This document shows positions 32,703-43,447 of a DNA stretch of 64,000 nucleotides, piece by piece. The notes below the pieces were generated by a model. The model did not search any database. It was given only the letters and a program-made list of their open reading frames with translations, and had not been told where the DNA came from. How positions within the stretch are numbered: position 1 is the first letter of the stretch; every line of letters begins with the position of its first letter. The translations under genes and the position numbers were made by a program. This DNA comes from Pseudomonas graminis (GTDB lineage: Bacteria; Pseudomonadota; Gammaproteobacteria; Pseudomonadales; Pseudomonadaceae): NCBI RefSeq assembly GCF_004364335.1, contig NZ_SOCR01000006.1, positions 343,873 to 407,872 on the forward strand, read 5' to 3'.

Positions 32703-33226
32703 GAGCGCTCCTTGAGGGAAATACTGAGCGGACGCTCAAGCCACGCCCCCTCTCCATCCGGAACGATTTCCATCACTTGCACCGCCGAGTCGGTGATCGC
32801 CGTGATCCGGCCATCATTACGTCCCAGGTAATCGCCCACTTTCACCCGATGCACGCCACCCGCCCCGCGAAGCAGTGCGAACGTGCCGGTTTCATTGCTC
32901 AACGTGCCAACCATTTCAAAGGAGTCGATGTTGAAGCCTTCGAGGAACTGCTTCACCCGCGTCGGATCAGGCTGCACCAGGTGCGAGCCCTTCGGGCGGT
33001 TGACCAGATCGATCTTGATCGGCGGCTGAAACGGACTTCGCAAACTGGCCGCCGCATAGGTAAAGGCCTCGTACGGCCGGAACTTGGGCATCGGCTCAAT
33101 GGTTCCCACTGGCCGGGCGCGCACCTCGGCCATGAACTGCTTGAGATCATCAAATTCGTTCGAGCTGTCGCAACCCGCGAGCCCCATCAGCGTGACGCCG
33201 ACGCACAACCACCGCATCGCCCTCAT
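32699..33226 (-). CDS. pilP: Pilus assembly lipoprotein PilP
   Basis: 175 aa with lipobox LAGC (Cys19), anchored in the inner membrane (Asp follows the Cys). A flexible linker precedes the C-terminal beta domain (about 95-170, with VGDYLGRNDGRI) that contacts PilQ. It overlaps pilO and pilQ by 4 bp each (ATGA), so translation is coupled. Confidence 0.94.
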   Translation of the reverse strand: MRAMRWLCVGVTLMGLAGCDSSNEFDDLKQFMAEVRARPVGTIEPMPKFRPYEAFTYAAASLRSPFQPPIKIDLVNRPKGSHLVQPDPTRVKQFLEGFNIDSFEMVGTLSNETGTFALLRGAGGVHRVKVGDYLGRNDGRITAITDSAVQVMEIVPDGEGAWLERPLSISLKERS

Positions 33227-33870
33227 TTCGCTGGCCCTTTCGTGTCGACGTTCTGAAGACCTTTGTCGTTATAGCGGTAGGTCTTGGCAAGGATGCTCAT
33301 GCGCAGCTTTCCGGGGGACTTGGCGTCCAGCGGTTTGATCTCGAAATCATGCAGCGTCACGATTCGTGGCAGGCTGGCGACGCCACTGGCGAAGGTCGCG
33401 AGGTCGTGATAACTGCCTGTCACGGTAATCTGGATCGGCAATTCAATATAAAACTGCTGAGCCTCTTCAGGGAGCAGCTTGATCTCCTCGAACTCCAGGC
33501 CGCTGCCCAGACCGGTGCGGGTAATGTCTTCCAGCAGGCCGGGGACTTCGGTGTCGCTTGGCAACTGCCGTAGCAAGGCGCCGAAGGTGTTTTCCATTTC
33601 CACCATCTGGCTCTTGTAAGCCGCAAGGTTGGCAGCCTGATAGGCCTTGGTCGCGAACTGCTCTTTCAGCGCCGTCTCTTCACCATGAGCTTGATCCAGC
33701 TGAGCCTGCATGTCCTGGATATAGAAGAAGTACCCACCGGCCAACACCAGCGCCAGCAACAGGGCGCCGGCGATGGTCTTTACCGCGGCGGGCCACGAAC
33801 CCAGGTTATTGATGTCCAGGTCGTTGATGTCGATCTTTTTCAGGCTATCGAGCCAATCATTCATGTTCAT
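33223..33870 (-). CDS. pilO: Pilus alignment protein PilO
   Basis: 215 aa. Short cytoplasmic head, one membrane helix (about 33-52, GALLLALVLAGGYFFYI), a coiled coil, and a ferredoxin-like periplasmic domain. It pairs with PilN in the inner-membrane alignment complex. It overlaps pilN and pilP by 4 bp each. Confidence 0.94.
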   Translation of the reverse strand: MNMNDWLDSLKKIDINDLDINNLGSWPAAVKTIAGALLLALVLAGGYFFYIQDMQAQLDQAHGEETALKEQFATKAYQAANLAAYKSQMVEMENTFGALLRQLPSDTEVPGLLEDITRTGLGSGLEFEEIKLLPEEAQQFYIELPIQITVTGSYHDLATFASGVASLPRIVTLHDFEIKPLDAKSPGKLRMSILAKTYRYNDKGLQNVDTKGPAK

Positions 33871-34435
33871 GGCCGGACCCCCTCAACCGCTGGCTGCGTC
33901 TGACGCACCGTCAACTGGAAGGTGTTGGTCTGATCCACGCCGCCCGCCGCAGTGTTTGCCTTGACCTCGGTCAGGCTCGGCGACTCCAGCCAGTCAGAGG
34001 CATCAAGATTGCGCAGCAGATCCGATACCCGGTTATTGGATTCGGCAGCGCCGGAAATGCTGATCATCTGCCCGGTCATCTTGACGTCGTTGAAATAGAC
34101 GCCATCGGGAAGGGTACGAGCCATTTGATCGAAGATGCGCCCGATGATCGGCCGGTTGCCCTGCAGGTCCTGAATGATCTTCATCCGCTCCAGCAACTGT
34201 TTGCGACGTGCCTTAAGCTCGCTGATCTCTTTGATGCGCGCGTCGAGCTGGACGATTTCGGTCCTGACAAATTGATTGCGGGCGTTTTGATGAGCAATGG
34301 CACTGCTTAAATATTGATCAGCCAAAAGAATGGCGCCGATGCCCAGCACCAGCACACCGGCCAGCGCCAGGATGAAGCGCTTCTTGCGCTCCTCGCGCTG
34401 CTGCTCACGCCAGGGGAGTAAGTTGATCCGTGCCA

Positions 34436-34436
<1 letters not shown>
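33867..34436 (-). CDS. pilN: Pilus assembly protein PilN
   Basis: 189 aa from ATG 34436, which overlaps the pilM stop by one base (TAATG). The cytoplasmic N-terminus ARINLLPWREQQREERKK is the conserved peptide that docks onto PilM. One membrane helix and a periplasmic coiled-coil/ferredoxin fold follow. An upstream in-frame Met at 34466 would lie within pilM and is not needed. Confidence 0.94.
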
Positions 34437-35527
<1,091 letters not shown>

Positions 35528-35706
35528 TTACGGATGATTTCTAGTCCAGTGCCACTGTCGGCTGACTTGACAGTAGCGCAAATAACGCTCGACGACGAAA
35601 AATGCTTATAATGCCCAGCGTTTTTTTCGTGTACCAAAGCTTCAAGGCGTGTTCATTTGTAAATGCCTGCGTCTAACTCATTCTTTTTTCTGGAAATCCA
35701 AAAGCC

Positions 35707-38184
35707 TTGATACGCCTGCTGAAGTTTGTCTGGTGGTCCATCGTCGCGGTCGTCTGCGGGCTGCTGCTCGGCCTGAGCGGCGCCTTTCTCTACCTGGCCC
35801 CGAACCTGCCCTCGGTCGATGCGCTGCGCAATATCCAGCTGCAGATCCCGCTGCGAGTATTCAGCAGCGACGGCAAACTGATCGCAGAGTTTGGCGAAAT
35901 GCGCCGTTCTCCCATCCGTTTCGCCGACATTCCCCCCAATTTCATTCACGCCCTGTTGTCTGCCGAAGACGATAACTTCGAGAACCACTACGGCGTGGAC
36001 CCGAGCAGCCTGATGCGCGCAGCCAGCCAACTGATCAAAAGCGGTCACATTCAGTCCGGCGGCTCGACCATCACCATGCAGGTCGCGAAAAACTACTTCC
36101 TGACCAGCGAGCGCAGTTTTTCGCGCAAAACCACCGAGATTCTCTTGGCCTTGCAAATCGAGCGCCAACTTACCAAGGACGAGATTCTCGAGCTGTACGT
36201 CAACAAGATCTATCTGGGTAACCGGGCTTACGGCATCGAGGCGGCAGCGCAGGTTTACTACGGCAAATCCATCCGCGACCTGAGCGTCGCGCAGATGGCA
36301 ATGATCGCCGGCCTGCCCAAGGCGCCGTCACGATTCAACCCACTGGCCAACCCGGTGCGCGCAAAAGAGCGCCGCGACTGGATTCTGGGCCGCATGTTCA
36401 AGCTGGGGAAAATCGACCAGAACACTTACCAGACCGCCCTTGTCGAGCCGATCAACGCCAGTTATCACGTTCAGAGCCCTGAAGTGAACGCGCCGTATAT
36501 CGCTGAAATGGCACGCGCCGAAATGGTGGGTCGTTATGGCAGCGCAGCCTACACAGAAGGCTTCCGCGTCACCACTACCGTGCCGAGCGGCTTGCAGGAA
36601 GACGCCAACAAGGCGGTGCAGGACGGCTTGATCGAATATGACCAGCGCCATGGCTATCGCGGGCCTGAGAGCCGATTCCCCGGCCAGACCCGCGAGGGCT
36701 GGGTGCAGGAACTGAGCAAACAGCGTCCGATCAGCGGTCTGGAGCCGGCCATCGTCACTCAGGTCGACAAGACCGGCATCCGCGTACTGACCCGCAATGG
36801 CGAGAACGAAGAAACCGTCGCCTGGGACAGCATGAAGTGGGCCAAGGCGTTCCTGAACACCAACAGCGTCGGCGCCAATCCCAAGCAGCCTGGCGATGTC
36901 GCTCATGTCGGCGATCTGGTGCGCCTGCAGCGTCAGCCGGACAACTCGCTCAAGTTCAGCCAGCTTCCCGTGGCGCAGAGCGCGCTGGTGTCCCTGGACC
37001 CGCAGAACGGCGCGATTCGTGCGCTGGTCGGCGGTTTTGCGTTCGAGCAGAGCAACTACAACCGAGCGATGCAGGCCAAGCGTCAGCCGGGCTCCAGCTT
37101 CAAGCCGTTCCTGTACTCGGCAGCGCTGGATAACGGCTACACCGCCGCCAGCCTGGTCAACGATGCGCCGATCGTGTTCGTCGACGAAGCCATCGACAAG
37201 GTCTGGCGCCCGAAGAACGACACGGGCACCTTCCTGGGCCCGATCCGGCTGCGCGAGGCGCTGTACAAGTCACGTAACCTGGTGTCGATCCGCCTGCTGC
37301 AAAGCCTGGGCGTCAACACCGCGATCAACTACATCACCCGCTTTGGCTTCAACAAGCAGGACCTGCCGCCGAACCTGTCCCTGGCCCTGGGCACCGCCAC
37401 CCTCACGCCGATGGAAATCGTCAGCGGCTGGAGCGCGTTTGCCAACGGCGGCTATAAGGTCAGCTCGTACCTCATCCAGAAGATCGAAGACCGTGAAGGC
37501 AAAACCCTGTTCGTCGCCAACCCGCCGACAGTGCCGGCCAACGACCCGAACCCGAAGGCGGTCAGTGAAGCGGCCATCAGCAGCGCATCGACCTATGCAG
37601 CGCCAGAAGCCCCGCCGCTGACTGCCAACGTCGTGCCGAATGCGCTGGATGCATCCGGCGCGGCGCCAGCACCTGTGGTGGCGGAACGGATTGTTGACGG
37701 TCGCACGGTTTACATCCTCAACAGCATGCTGCAGGACGTGATCAAACGCGGCACCGGTCGCCGCGCCCTGGCGATGAACCGCCCGGACATCGCGGGCAAA
37801 ACGGGGACCACCAACGACTCGAAGGACGCATGGTTCACCGGCTATAACGCCGATTACGTGACGACGGTCTGGACCGGTTTCGATCAGCCTGAAAGCCTGG
37901 GTCGCCACGAGTTTGGCGGCACAGTCGCGCTGCCGATCTGGATGAAGTACATGAGTGCTGCGCTGAAGGACAAACCGCCGCACGTTCAGGCGGAACCTGA
38001 GGGCATCCTCAGCCTGCGCATCGACCCGGTCAGCGGCCGCTCCGCCACGCCGAGCACGCCGGGTGCGTTCTTCGAGCTGTTCAAAAGCGAAGACACGCCG
38101 CCTAGCGTGAACGAACTCGGCGGCAGCCCTCCTCCAGGCAGCCCGCTGCCGGCGGATGAATCAGCGCCGATCGATTTGTTCTGA
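35707..38184 (+). CDS. ponA: Penicillin-binding protein 1A
   Basis: 825 aa bifunctional peptidoglycan synthase. One N-terminal membrane helix, glycosyltransferase family 51 domain (Glu87 in SAEDDNFENHYG, then QSGGSTITMQ at 116-125), an OB-like insert, and a transpeptidase domain with Ser463 in SSFK, SRN at 522-524, and a KTGT box near residue 700. It has a Pro/Ser/Asp-rich tail. TTG 35707 is the only sensible start; its ribosome site is weak. A TATAAT at 35607-35612 may be the -10 box. It is divergent from pilM, a conserved arrangement. Confidence 0.95.
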   Translation: MIRLLKFVWWSIVAVVCGLLLGLSGAFLYLAPNLPSVDALRNIQLQIPLRVFSSDGKLIAEFGEMRRSPIRFADIPPNFIHALLSAEDDNFENHYGVDPSSLMRAASQLIKSGHIQSGGSTITMQVAKNYFLTSERSFSRKTTEILLALQIERQLTKDEILELYVNKIYLGNRAYGIEAAAQVYYGKSIRDLSVAQMAMIAGLPKAPSRFNPLANPVRAKERRDWILGRMFKLGKIDQNTYQTALVEPINASYHVQSPEVNAPYIAEMARAEMVGRYGSAAYTEGFRVTTTVPSGLQEDANKAVQDGLIEYDQRHGYRGPESRFPGQTREGWVQELSKQRPISGLEPAIVTQVDKTGIRVLTRNGENEETVAWDSMKWAKAFLNTNSVGANPKQPGDVAHVGDLVRLQRQPDNSLKFSQLPVAQSALVSLDPQNGAIRALVGGFAFEQSNYNRAMQAKRQPGSSFKPFLYSAALDNGYTAASLVNDAPIVFVDEAIDKVWRPKNDTGTFLGPIRLREALYKSRNLVSIRLLQSLGVNTAINYITRFGFNKQDLPPNLSLALGTATLTPMEIVSGWSAFANGGYKVSSYLIQKIEDREGKTLFVANPPTVPANDPNPKAVSEAAISSASTYAAPEAPPLTANVVPNALDASGAAPAPVVAERIVDGRTVYILNSMLQDVIKRGTGRRALAMNRPDIAGKTGTTNDSKDAWFTGYNADYVTTVWTGFDQPESLGRHEFGGTVALPIWMKYMSAALKDKPPHVQAEPEGILSLRIDPVSGRSATPSTPGAFFELFKSEDTPPSVNELGGSPPPGSPLPADESAPIDLF

Positions 38185-38239
38185 TGAAGGCGTAAAGCCT
38201 GCCCTCGGCAACTTCTCTGATTTCAGGGGACGCGCCGTC

Positions 38240-38328
38240 TGTAGGCGCCGGCTTGCTGGCGAACCCGGTAAATCAGCGATAAAGGGTGTCGACTGACAAG
38301 GCCGGTTCGCCAGCAAGCCGGCGCCTAC
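38240..38328. repeat. REP doublet (CCGGCTTGCTGGCGAA type)
   Basis: GTAGGCGCCGGCTTGCTGG at 38241 recurs inverted at 38304-38328, in the convergent gap between ponA and maeB. Confidence 0.85.
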
Positions 38329-38382
38329 GGTCATTCAAGGCAAGGTCTAAGCACCCCGCCAAGCTGCAAAGCAAGCACCCAC

Positions 38383-38418
38383 AAAAAAGCCCTGCATCTC
38401 TGCAGGGCTTTTTTTTTG
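38383..38418. terminator. Bidirectional rho-independent terminator
   Basis: A-run, GCCCTGCA-TCTC-TGCAGGGC, T-run: a perfect 8-bp GC stem flanked by A6 and T9, between convergent ponA and maeB. It serves both directions, maeB most directly (14 bp past its stop). Confidence 0.92.
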
Positions 38419-38431
38419 CAGCGTTCAGCTA

Positions 38432-39700
38432 TCAGCCGTTAAACACTTCATCCACGCTTTTCAGCGGGTAGTGCTTGGGATACGGCAGGGTCGCGACACC
38501 GCTTTCGATGGCGGCTTTCGCCACGGCATCGGAAACGACAGTCAGCAGGCGCACGTCCAGTGGTTTCGGGATGATGTACTCACGACCGAATTCCAGGGCG
38601 ATGCCGCCGTAGGCGTCGCAGACTTCCTGAGGTACCGGCAGCTTGGCCAGTTCGCGCAGGGCGTTGGCCGCGGCGATCTTCATCTCTTCGTTGATACGCT
38701 TGGCGCGAACGTCCAGTGCACCACGGAAGATGAACGGGAAGCCGAGCACATTGTTGACCTGGTTCGGGTAGTCCGAACGGCCGGTCGCCATGATCACGTC
38801 GTTGCGGGTGGCGTGAGCCAGTTCTGGCGAGATCTCCGGATCCGGGTTCGAGCAGGCGAACACGATCGGGTTGGCCGCCATCGATTTCAGGCCTTCGGCG
38901 CTCAGCAGGTTCGGACCGGACAGACCGACGAACACGTCAGCGCCTTCCAGAGCATCGGCCAGCGTGCGCTTATCGGTGGAGTGAGCGAACTGGGCCTTGT
39001 ACTGGTTCAGATCGGTACGCCCGTCGTGAACCACGCCGTTACGGTCGATCATGAAGATGTTGTCGATCTTCGCGCCCATGCTCACCAGCAACTTCATGCA
39101 GGAGATGGCCGCAGCGCCAGCGCCCAGGCAGACGATCTTCGCCGCTTCCAGGGTTTTGCCTGCGATTTCCAATGCGTTGATCATGCCGGCAGCGGTAACG
39201 ATCGCGGTGCCGTGCTGGTCATCGTGGAAAACAGGAATATCGCACTGCTCGATCAGCGCCTTTTCGATCTCAAAGCACTCAGGCGCCTTGATGTCTTCCA
39301 GGTTGATGCCGCCGAAGGTGATGGAGATGCGTCGCACGGTGTCGATGAAGGCCTGCGGGCTTTCCGAATCGACTTCGATATCGAACACGTCGATACCGGC
39401 AAAGCGCTTGAACAGCACGCCCTTGCCTTCCATCACCGGCTTGGACGCGAGAGGCCCGAGGTTACCCAGCCCCAGGATCGCGGTGCCATCAGAGATGACC
39501 GCTACCAGGTTGCCTTTGCCGGTGTACTTGTAGGCAAGCTCCGGATCGCGACCGATTTCGCGGACCGGCTCAGCCACACCCGGGCTGTAGGCCAGCGACA
39601 GATCGCGAGCGGTTGCAGTGGCTTTGGTGATCTCGACACTGAGTTTCCCTGGACGGGGATGAGCGTGATATTCGAGAGCGGCAGTTTTCAAATCTGACAT
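38432..39700 (-). CDS. maeB: Malic enzyme (short form)
   Basis: 422 aa. Oxidative decarboxylation of malate to pyruvate, probably with NADP+. Conserved segments are YSPGVAEPV, the metal/malate site [12 protein letters not shown] and the dinucleotide fold [15 protein letters not shown]. It lacks the C-terminal phosphotransacetylase-like domain of the 750-aa MaeB form, as is normal in Pseudomonas. Single gene with promoter and terminator visible. Cofactor preference is not provable from this alone. Confidence 0.93.
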   Translation of the reverse strand: MSDLKTAALEYHAHPRPGKLSVEITKATATARDLSLAYSPGVAEPVREIGRDPELAYKYTGKGNLVAVISDGTAILGLGNLGPLASKPVMEGKGVLFKRFAGIDVFDIEVDSESPQAFIDTVRRISITFGGINLEDIKAPECFEIEKALIEQCDIPVFHDDQHGTAIVTAAGMINALEIAGKTLEAAKIVCLGAGAAAISCMKLLVSMGAKIDNIFMIDRNGVVHDGRTDLNQYKAQFAHSTDKRTLADALEGADVFVGLSGPNLLSAEGLKSMAANPIVFACSNPDPEISPELAHATRNDVIMATGRSDYPNQVNNVLGFPFIFRGALDVRAKRINEEMKIAAANALRELAKLPVPQEVCDAYGGIALEFGREYIIPKPLDVRLLTVVSDAVAKAAIESGVATLPYPKHYPLKSVDEVFNG

Positions 39701-39742
39701 GGGGGCATTCCGCTTTTTTGCTGTTGGACAGACGGACCGCCG

Positions 39743-39771
39743 AGCATACGCAAGTCATAAAGTCCTAACAA
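39743..39771 (-). promoter_or_regulatory. Candidate promoter of maeB
   Basis: On the minus strand TTGTTA (39771-39766), a 17-bp spacer, TATGCT (39748-39743), about 43 bp before the maeB start. Confidence 0.45.
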
Positions 39772-39878
39772 GACTGGCGGGTCACCTGTGTCAAGAGGCC
39801 GCATCTACGACTTTCAGCGTAGAGCCACAGGACACAAGGCCTCCAGCGGCGACAATCTGGAAAAATAATGTCTACAAT

Positions 39879-40682
39879 TTATTTGTTAACTGTATCCAAC
39901 ATCGCTGGATGAGTGATCGGCATCATCCAGCGTGGCTGACCTGGTTTAAGACCGCCCCGACGCGAACGATCAACCACCCAGCCACGGGCTTCGATTCGCT
40001 GACCTTTCAATCGCTGCAGCGCGGCAGCGTCGAACTGGCCGAGCAGCCCGGGGGCAATGCGCAGCACTAGCGCATCGCCGAATTCGATCCACAGGCCGCC
40101 GCCATTGCGCTGCACGCGGGTCACGCGCCCGCTGACCAGCGCGAACCCGCCGGTGTTGATCTGCTCCGCCGGCTGAACCGGCGAGTTGCGCCACAGGCCC
40201 AGGCCAGCCTGGCGAGCTGACTTCTCTGCGGCCTGCTGGCAGCTGACCAGCGCAACGTTCGGAGAGACTGCGACGAGATAGCCAAGGCCTTCCGCCAGCA
40301 GTTGAGCCTCAAGGTTGGCGCCATCGCGGCCATACACGTTGGCGAGGATGCGCCCGTAGTGATCGGCCGGCTCTTCACCAACGCGCAGCATGACCTGCCC
40401 GTCGCTGGCCTCCACCAACGCCTGCAAACGACGTTTGGCCGCTTCGGCAAACGGCTGGGCGGACCGACCCTTTTTGCCGGTTTCGGGCGTATTCAGGCCA
40501 ATCATGCGAACGCTGCGACCATCGCTCAGGCGCACCGTGTCGCCATCGACCACTCGCTGTACCTGGGCCACAGGCAGCGAGGGCGGCGCCGGGCACAAGG
40601 CCTGGGCCGCCGAAAGCCAAATCGCGGACATAAAAAAGGCGCCCGCGAGGGACGCCTTTTTAAGCAGCCTGGAGAAACGCAT
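39879..40682 (-). CDS. Secreted thermonuclease-like (SNase) protein
   Basis: 267 aa from ATG 40682 (CTGGAG 7 bp upstream). Signal peptide ending near AQA, then a staphylococcal nuclease fold (about residues 40-170) with VVDGDTVRL, GLNTPE and DHYGRILANVY, which hold the metal and catalytic Asp/Arg/Glu residues. An additional C-terminal beta domain of about 90 residues follows. The matching place in P. aeruginosa is PA5048, annotated as a nuclease. The 5' coding region contains the rpmE terminator (separate entry), which should limit expression. Met68 at 40631 is an alternative start but lacks a ribosome site. Confidence 0.86.
   Translation of the reverse strand: MRFSRLLKKASLAGAFFMSAIWLSAAQALCPAPPSLPVAQVQRVVDGDTVRLSDGRSVRMIGLNTPETGKKGRSAQPFAEAAKRRLQALVEASDGQVMLRVGEEPADHYGRILANVYGRDGANLEAQLLAEGLGYLVAVSPNVALVSCQQAAEKSARQAGLGLWRNSPVQPAEQINTGGFALVSGRVTRVQRNGGGLWIEFGDALVLRIAPGLLGQFDAAALQRLKGQRIEARGWVVDRSRRGGLKPGQPRWMMPITHPAMLDTVNK
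40632..40661 (-). terminator. Terminator of rpmE lying inside the nuclease gene
   Basis: On the minus strand AAAAAGGCGTCC-CTCGC-GGGCGCCTTTTTT: 7 GC-rich pairs (one G-U), an A-tract before and T6 after. It is 45 bp past the rpmE stop and falls within codons 8-17 of the nuclease signal peptide. Confidence 0.75.
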
Positions 40683-40705
40683 CGGCGACTCCAGAACGGC
40701 CAACC

Positions 40706-40939
40706 TTACTCTGCAGCAGCAGGAGCTTTGGTAGGACCGAACGCACCGAAACGCGACTTGAACTTGTCGACACGACCGCCGACGTCCAGAGTTTTTTGCT
40801 TGCCGGTGTAGAACGGGTGGCACTCGTTGCACACGTCCAGGCTCAGAGGCTTGGCCAATGTGGAACGGGTTTTGATGACATTGCCGCAGCTGCAGGTTGC
40901 GTCAATGGCTTCGTAAACTGGATGGATATCAGCTTTCAT
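40706..40939 (-). CDS. rpmE: Ribosomal protein L31 (zinc-binding form)
   Basis: 77 aa. Zinc-type L31 with Cys16, Cys18, Cys37 and Cys40, so it is the C+ form that can be swapped for a Cys-free copy in zinc shortage. Large-subunit protein bridging to 5S rRNA and the small subunit. It is slightly longer than E. coli L31 by an Ala-rich tail. Own promoter upstream, terminator downstream. Confidence 0.97.
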   Translation of the reverse strand: MKADIHPVYEAIDATCSCGNVIKTRSTLAKPLSLDVCNECHPFYTGKQKTLDVGGRVDKFKSRFGAFGPTKAPAAAE

Positions 40940-41009
40940 GGGTATTTCCTCAGGCTATCGTGCCGCCACCCAACACTATTGTTGAATACCGCACGGAATT
41001 AGGCCGAGC

Positions 41010-41037
41010 ATATTAACAGACAACGCCAATCACGCAA
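41010..41037 (-). promoter_or_regulatory. Candidate promoter of rpmE
   Basis: On the minus strand TTGCGT (41037-41032), 16 bp, TAATAT (41015-41010), about 70 bp before the start. It lies in the divergent gap with priA. Confidence 0.45.
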
Positions 41038-41107
41038 GGGAACGTTCACGCCGGTCGTCTGCTAAGATCGCGCCCTTCGTCATACTCCGTAACAGGATAT
41101 CCCCCGC

Positions 41108-43327
41108 GTGCCCGACGCCATCTTGCGCCTCGCCCTGCCCTCGCCGCTGCGCCGCCTGTTCGACTACCTTGCCCCCGCAGGTGTGGCCCGCAGTGCCTTG
41201 CAGCCGGGGATGCGCCTGCGCGTGCCGTTCGGCCGTCGGGAAATGATCGGTGTGTTGGTGGAAGTCGTCGATCACAGCGACGTGCCAGCCGACAAGCTCA
41301 AGCCGGCCATTGCCGTACTGGACGCCGAAGCGCCGCTGCCGCCTGCGTTGTTCAAACTGTGTCTGTGGACTGCCCAGTATTACCAGCACAGCCTCGGTGA
41401 CACGCTCAGTTGGGCGTTGCCGGTATTGCTGCGCCAGGGGGAACCTGCGGAAGCGCGGCAAGAGCGGTTCTGGCACGCGGCGCCAGAGGCCAGCGTCGAT
41501 GACCCGCGCATCGCCCGGGCGCCCAAACAAAAGGAAGCGCTGCGCACCCTGGCCCAGCATCCCCACGGTGTGGCTCATCAACTGCTGAGCAAGCTGATGC
41601 TCAACCGGGACAGCCTGAATCTGCTGCTCGCCAAGGGACTGGTGACCGTCGAAGTGCGCGGTCACGGGCCGGTCGAACGGCATGAGCACTGGCTGGCGCA
41701 GCCGGAACTGCCGCTCAACACCGAACAACGGGCCGCCTATGAGGCCATCCGTTCGGGTTTTGGCAGTTTTCACGCGTCACTGCTGGCGGGCGTCACCGGC
41801 AGCGGCAAGACCGAGGTGTACCTGCAGCTCATCCGCGAGACGCTGGAAGCGGGCAAGCAGGCGCTGGTGCTGATTCCGGAGATCAACCTCGGCCCGCAGA
41901 CCCTTGCGCGCTTCGAGCAGCGTTTCAACGCGCGCATCGCGCTGCTGCATTCGGCGGTCAACGACCGCGATCGGCTGGACGCCTGGCTGGCGGCACGCGA
42001 TGGCGAAGCCGACATCATCATCGGCACGCGCTCGGCGCTGTTCACCCCGATGAAAAACCCGGGGCTGATCATCATCGACGAGGAGCACGACGGCTCCTAT
42101 AAACAGCAGGAAGGCCTGCGCTATCACGCCCGGGATCTGGCGCTGGTGAGGGCGCATCAGGAGGACATCCCGATCGTGCTCGGCTCGGCGACGCCTTCGC
42201 TGGAGAGCCTGCACAACGCCCACACCGGTCGGTACGCGCTCCTGCGTCTGAATCAGCGCGCGGGCGGTGCGCAACAACCTCGCTTCCTGCGGCTGGATGT
42301 AAAAAGCCGCCCCCTCGACAGCGGCATTTCAGGCCCCATGCAGCAAGCCATTGGCCAGACCCTGGCCGCGGGCCAGCAAGTGTTGGTGTTCCTCAACCGA
42401 CGTGGATTTGCCCCAACGCTGCTGTGTCACGACTGTGGCTGGCTGTCGGAATGCCCTCGCTGTGACGCGCGCATGACCGTTCACCAGCGGTCGGGCGAGC
42501 TGCGTTGCCACCATTGCGGCCATGTCGAGCGCGTCCCACGCAATTGCCCGGCATGCGGCAAGGTTGATCTGCGCCCGGTGGGTGCAGGGACCGAGCGTGC
42601 CGAGGAGCGGCTGGCGATTCTGTTTCCCGACTACCCGGTCCTGCGCGTCGATCGCGACAGTACCTCGCGCAAGGACGCGATGAATCAGCTGTTCGCGACC
42701 ATCCAGAAAGGCCAGCCGTGCATTCTGGTGGGCACACAGATGCTCGCCAAAGGGCATCACTTTCCTCGCGTGACGCTGGTGTCGATTCTCGACGCCGATG
42801 GCGGGTTGTTCTCCGGTGACTTCCGCGCCAGCGAGCGCATGGCGCAATTGATTGTGCAGGTCGCAGGCAGAGCCGGGCGTGCCGAAGAGCCGGGCAAGGT
42901 GATCATTCAGACTCACCTGGCGGACCATCCTTTGCTGATCCAACTCACCGAGCAGGGCTACTTCGCCTTTGCCGAGCAGGCGCTGAGTGAACGTCGCGCC
43001 GCCGGGCTGCCGCCGTTTTCACACTTGGCGTTGTTGCGCGCCGAAGCGCACAAGCCGGGTCAGGCCGAGGGGTTTCTCGACGAAGCCTGCACCGAAGCCG
43101 AGCGATTGCTGAAGGACATGGCACTGGGCGGCATCGAGCTGTTGGGCCCGGTTCCAGCACCGATGGAACGACGCGCCGGACGCTACCGCGCTCAGTTACT
43201 GGTCCAGGCCAACGCCCGCGCACCCCTGCACAAGCTGCTCGCCACCTGGCTGCTGGCACTGGAAAACATGCCGAGCGGGCGCCAGGTCAGATGGTCGCTG
43301 GACGTGGACCCGGTGGACCTTTATTGA
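41108..43327 (+). CDS. priA: Primosomal protein N' (PriA helicase)
   Basis: 739 aa, full length. 3'-5' DNA helicase that reloads the replisome at collapsed forks. N-terminal fork-binding domain (1-105) and winged helix, Walker A GVTGSGKTEVY (about 224-234), DEEH box in IIDEEHDGSYKQQ, and the zinc-binding Cys cluster between helicase motifs (CHDCGWLSECPRCD then CHHCGHVERVPRNCPAC). GTG start with AGGA about 10 bp upstream. Divergent from rpmE. Confidence 0.96.
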   Translation: MPDAILRLALPSPLRRLFDYLAPAGVARSALQPGMRLRVPFGRREMIGVLVEVVDHSDVPADKLKPAIAVLDAEAPLPPALFKLCLWTAQYYQHSLGDTLSWALPVLLRQGEPAEARQERFWHAAPEASVDDPRIARAPKQKEALRTLAQHPHGVAHQLLSKLMLNRDSLNLLLAKGLVTVEVRGHGPVERHEHWLAQPELPLNTEQRAAYEAIRSGFGSFHASLLAGVTGSGKTEVYLQLIRETLEAGKQALVLIPEINLGPQTLARFEQRFNARIALLHSAVNDRDRLDAWLAARDGEADIIIGTRSALFTPMKNPGLIIIDEEHDGSYKQQEGLRYHARDLALVRAHQEDIPIVLGSATPSLESLHNAHTGRYALLRLNQRAGGAQQPRFLRLDVKSRPLDSGISGPMQQAIGQTLAAGQQVLVFLNRRGFAPTLLCHDCGWLSECPRCDARMTVHQRSGELRCHHCGHVERVPRNCPACGKVDLRPVGAGTERAEERLAILFPDYPVLRVDRDSTSRKDAMNQLFATIQKGQPCILVGTQMLAKGHHFPRVTLVSILDADGGLFSGDFRASERMAQLIVQVAGRAGRAEEPGKVIIQTHLADHPLLIQLTEQGYFAFAEQALSERRAAGLPPFSHLALLRAEAHKPGQAEGFLDEACTEAERLLKDMALGGIELLGPVPAPMERRAGRYRAQLLVQANARAPLHKLLATWLLALENMPSGRQVRWSLDVDPVDLY

Positions 43328-43447
43328 TTCTCATCGGTTGACCGCGCATCCAGCGCGGTTGGCAAGGTGGCTCCGGCCACGGATAATGCCCAGTTTTTCC
43401 ACCCGCGCATCCAGGCGCGGCCGCGCTTGCGGTCGAAAGAGAGCACC

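Noticed and set aside
43341..43359. Terminator between priA and argS
   Set aside because: There is a perfect GC inverted repeat but no T-run on either side, so termination is not supported.
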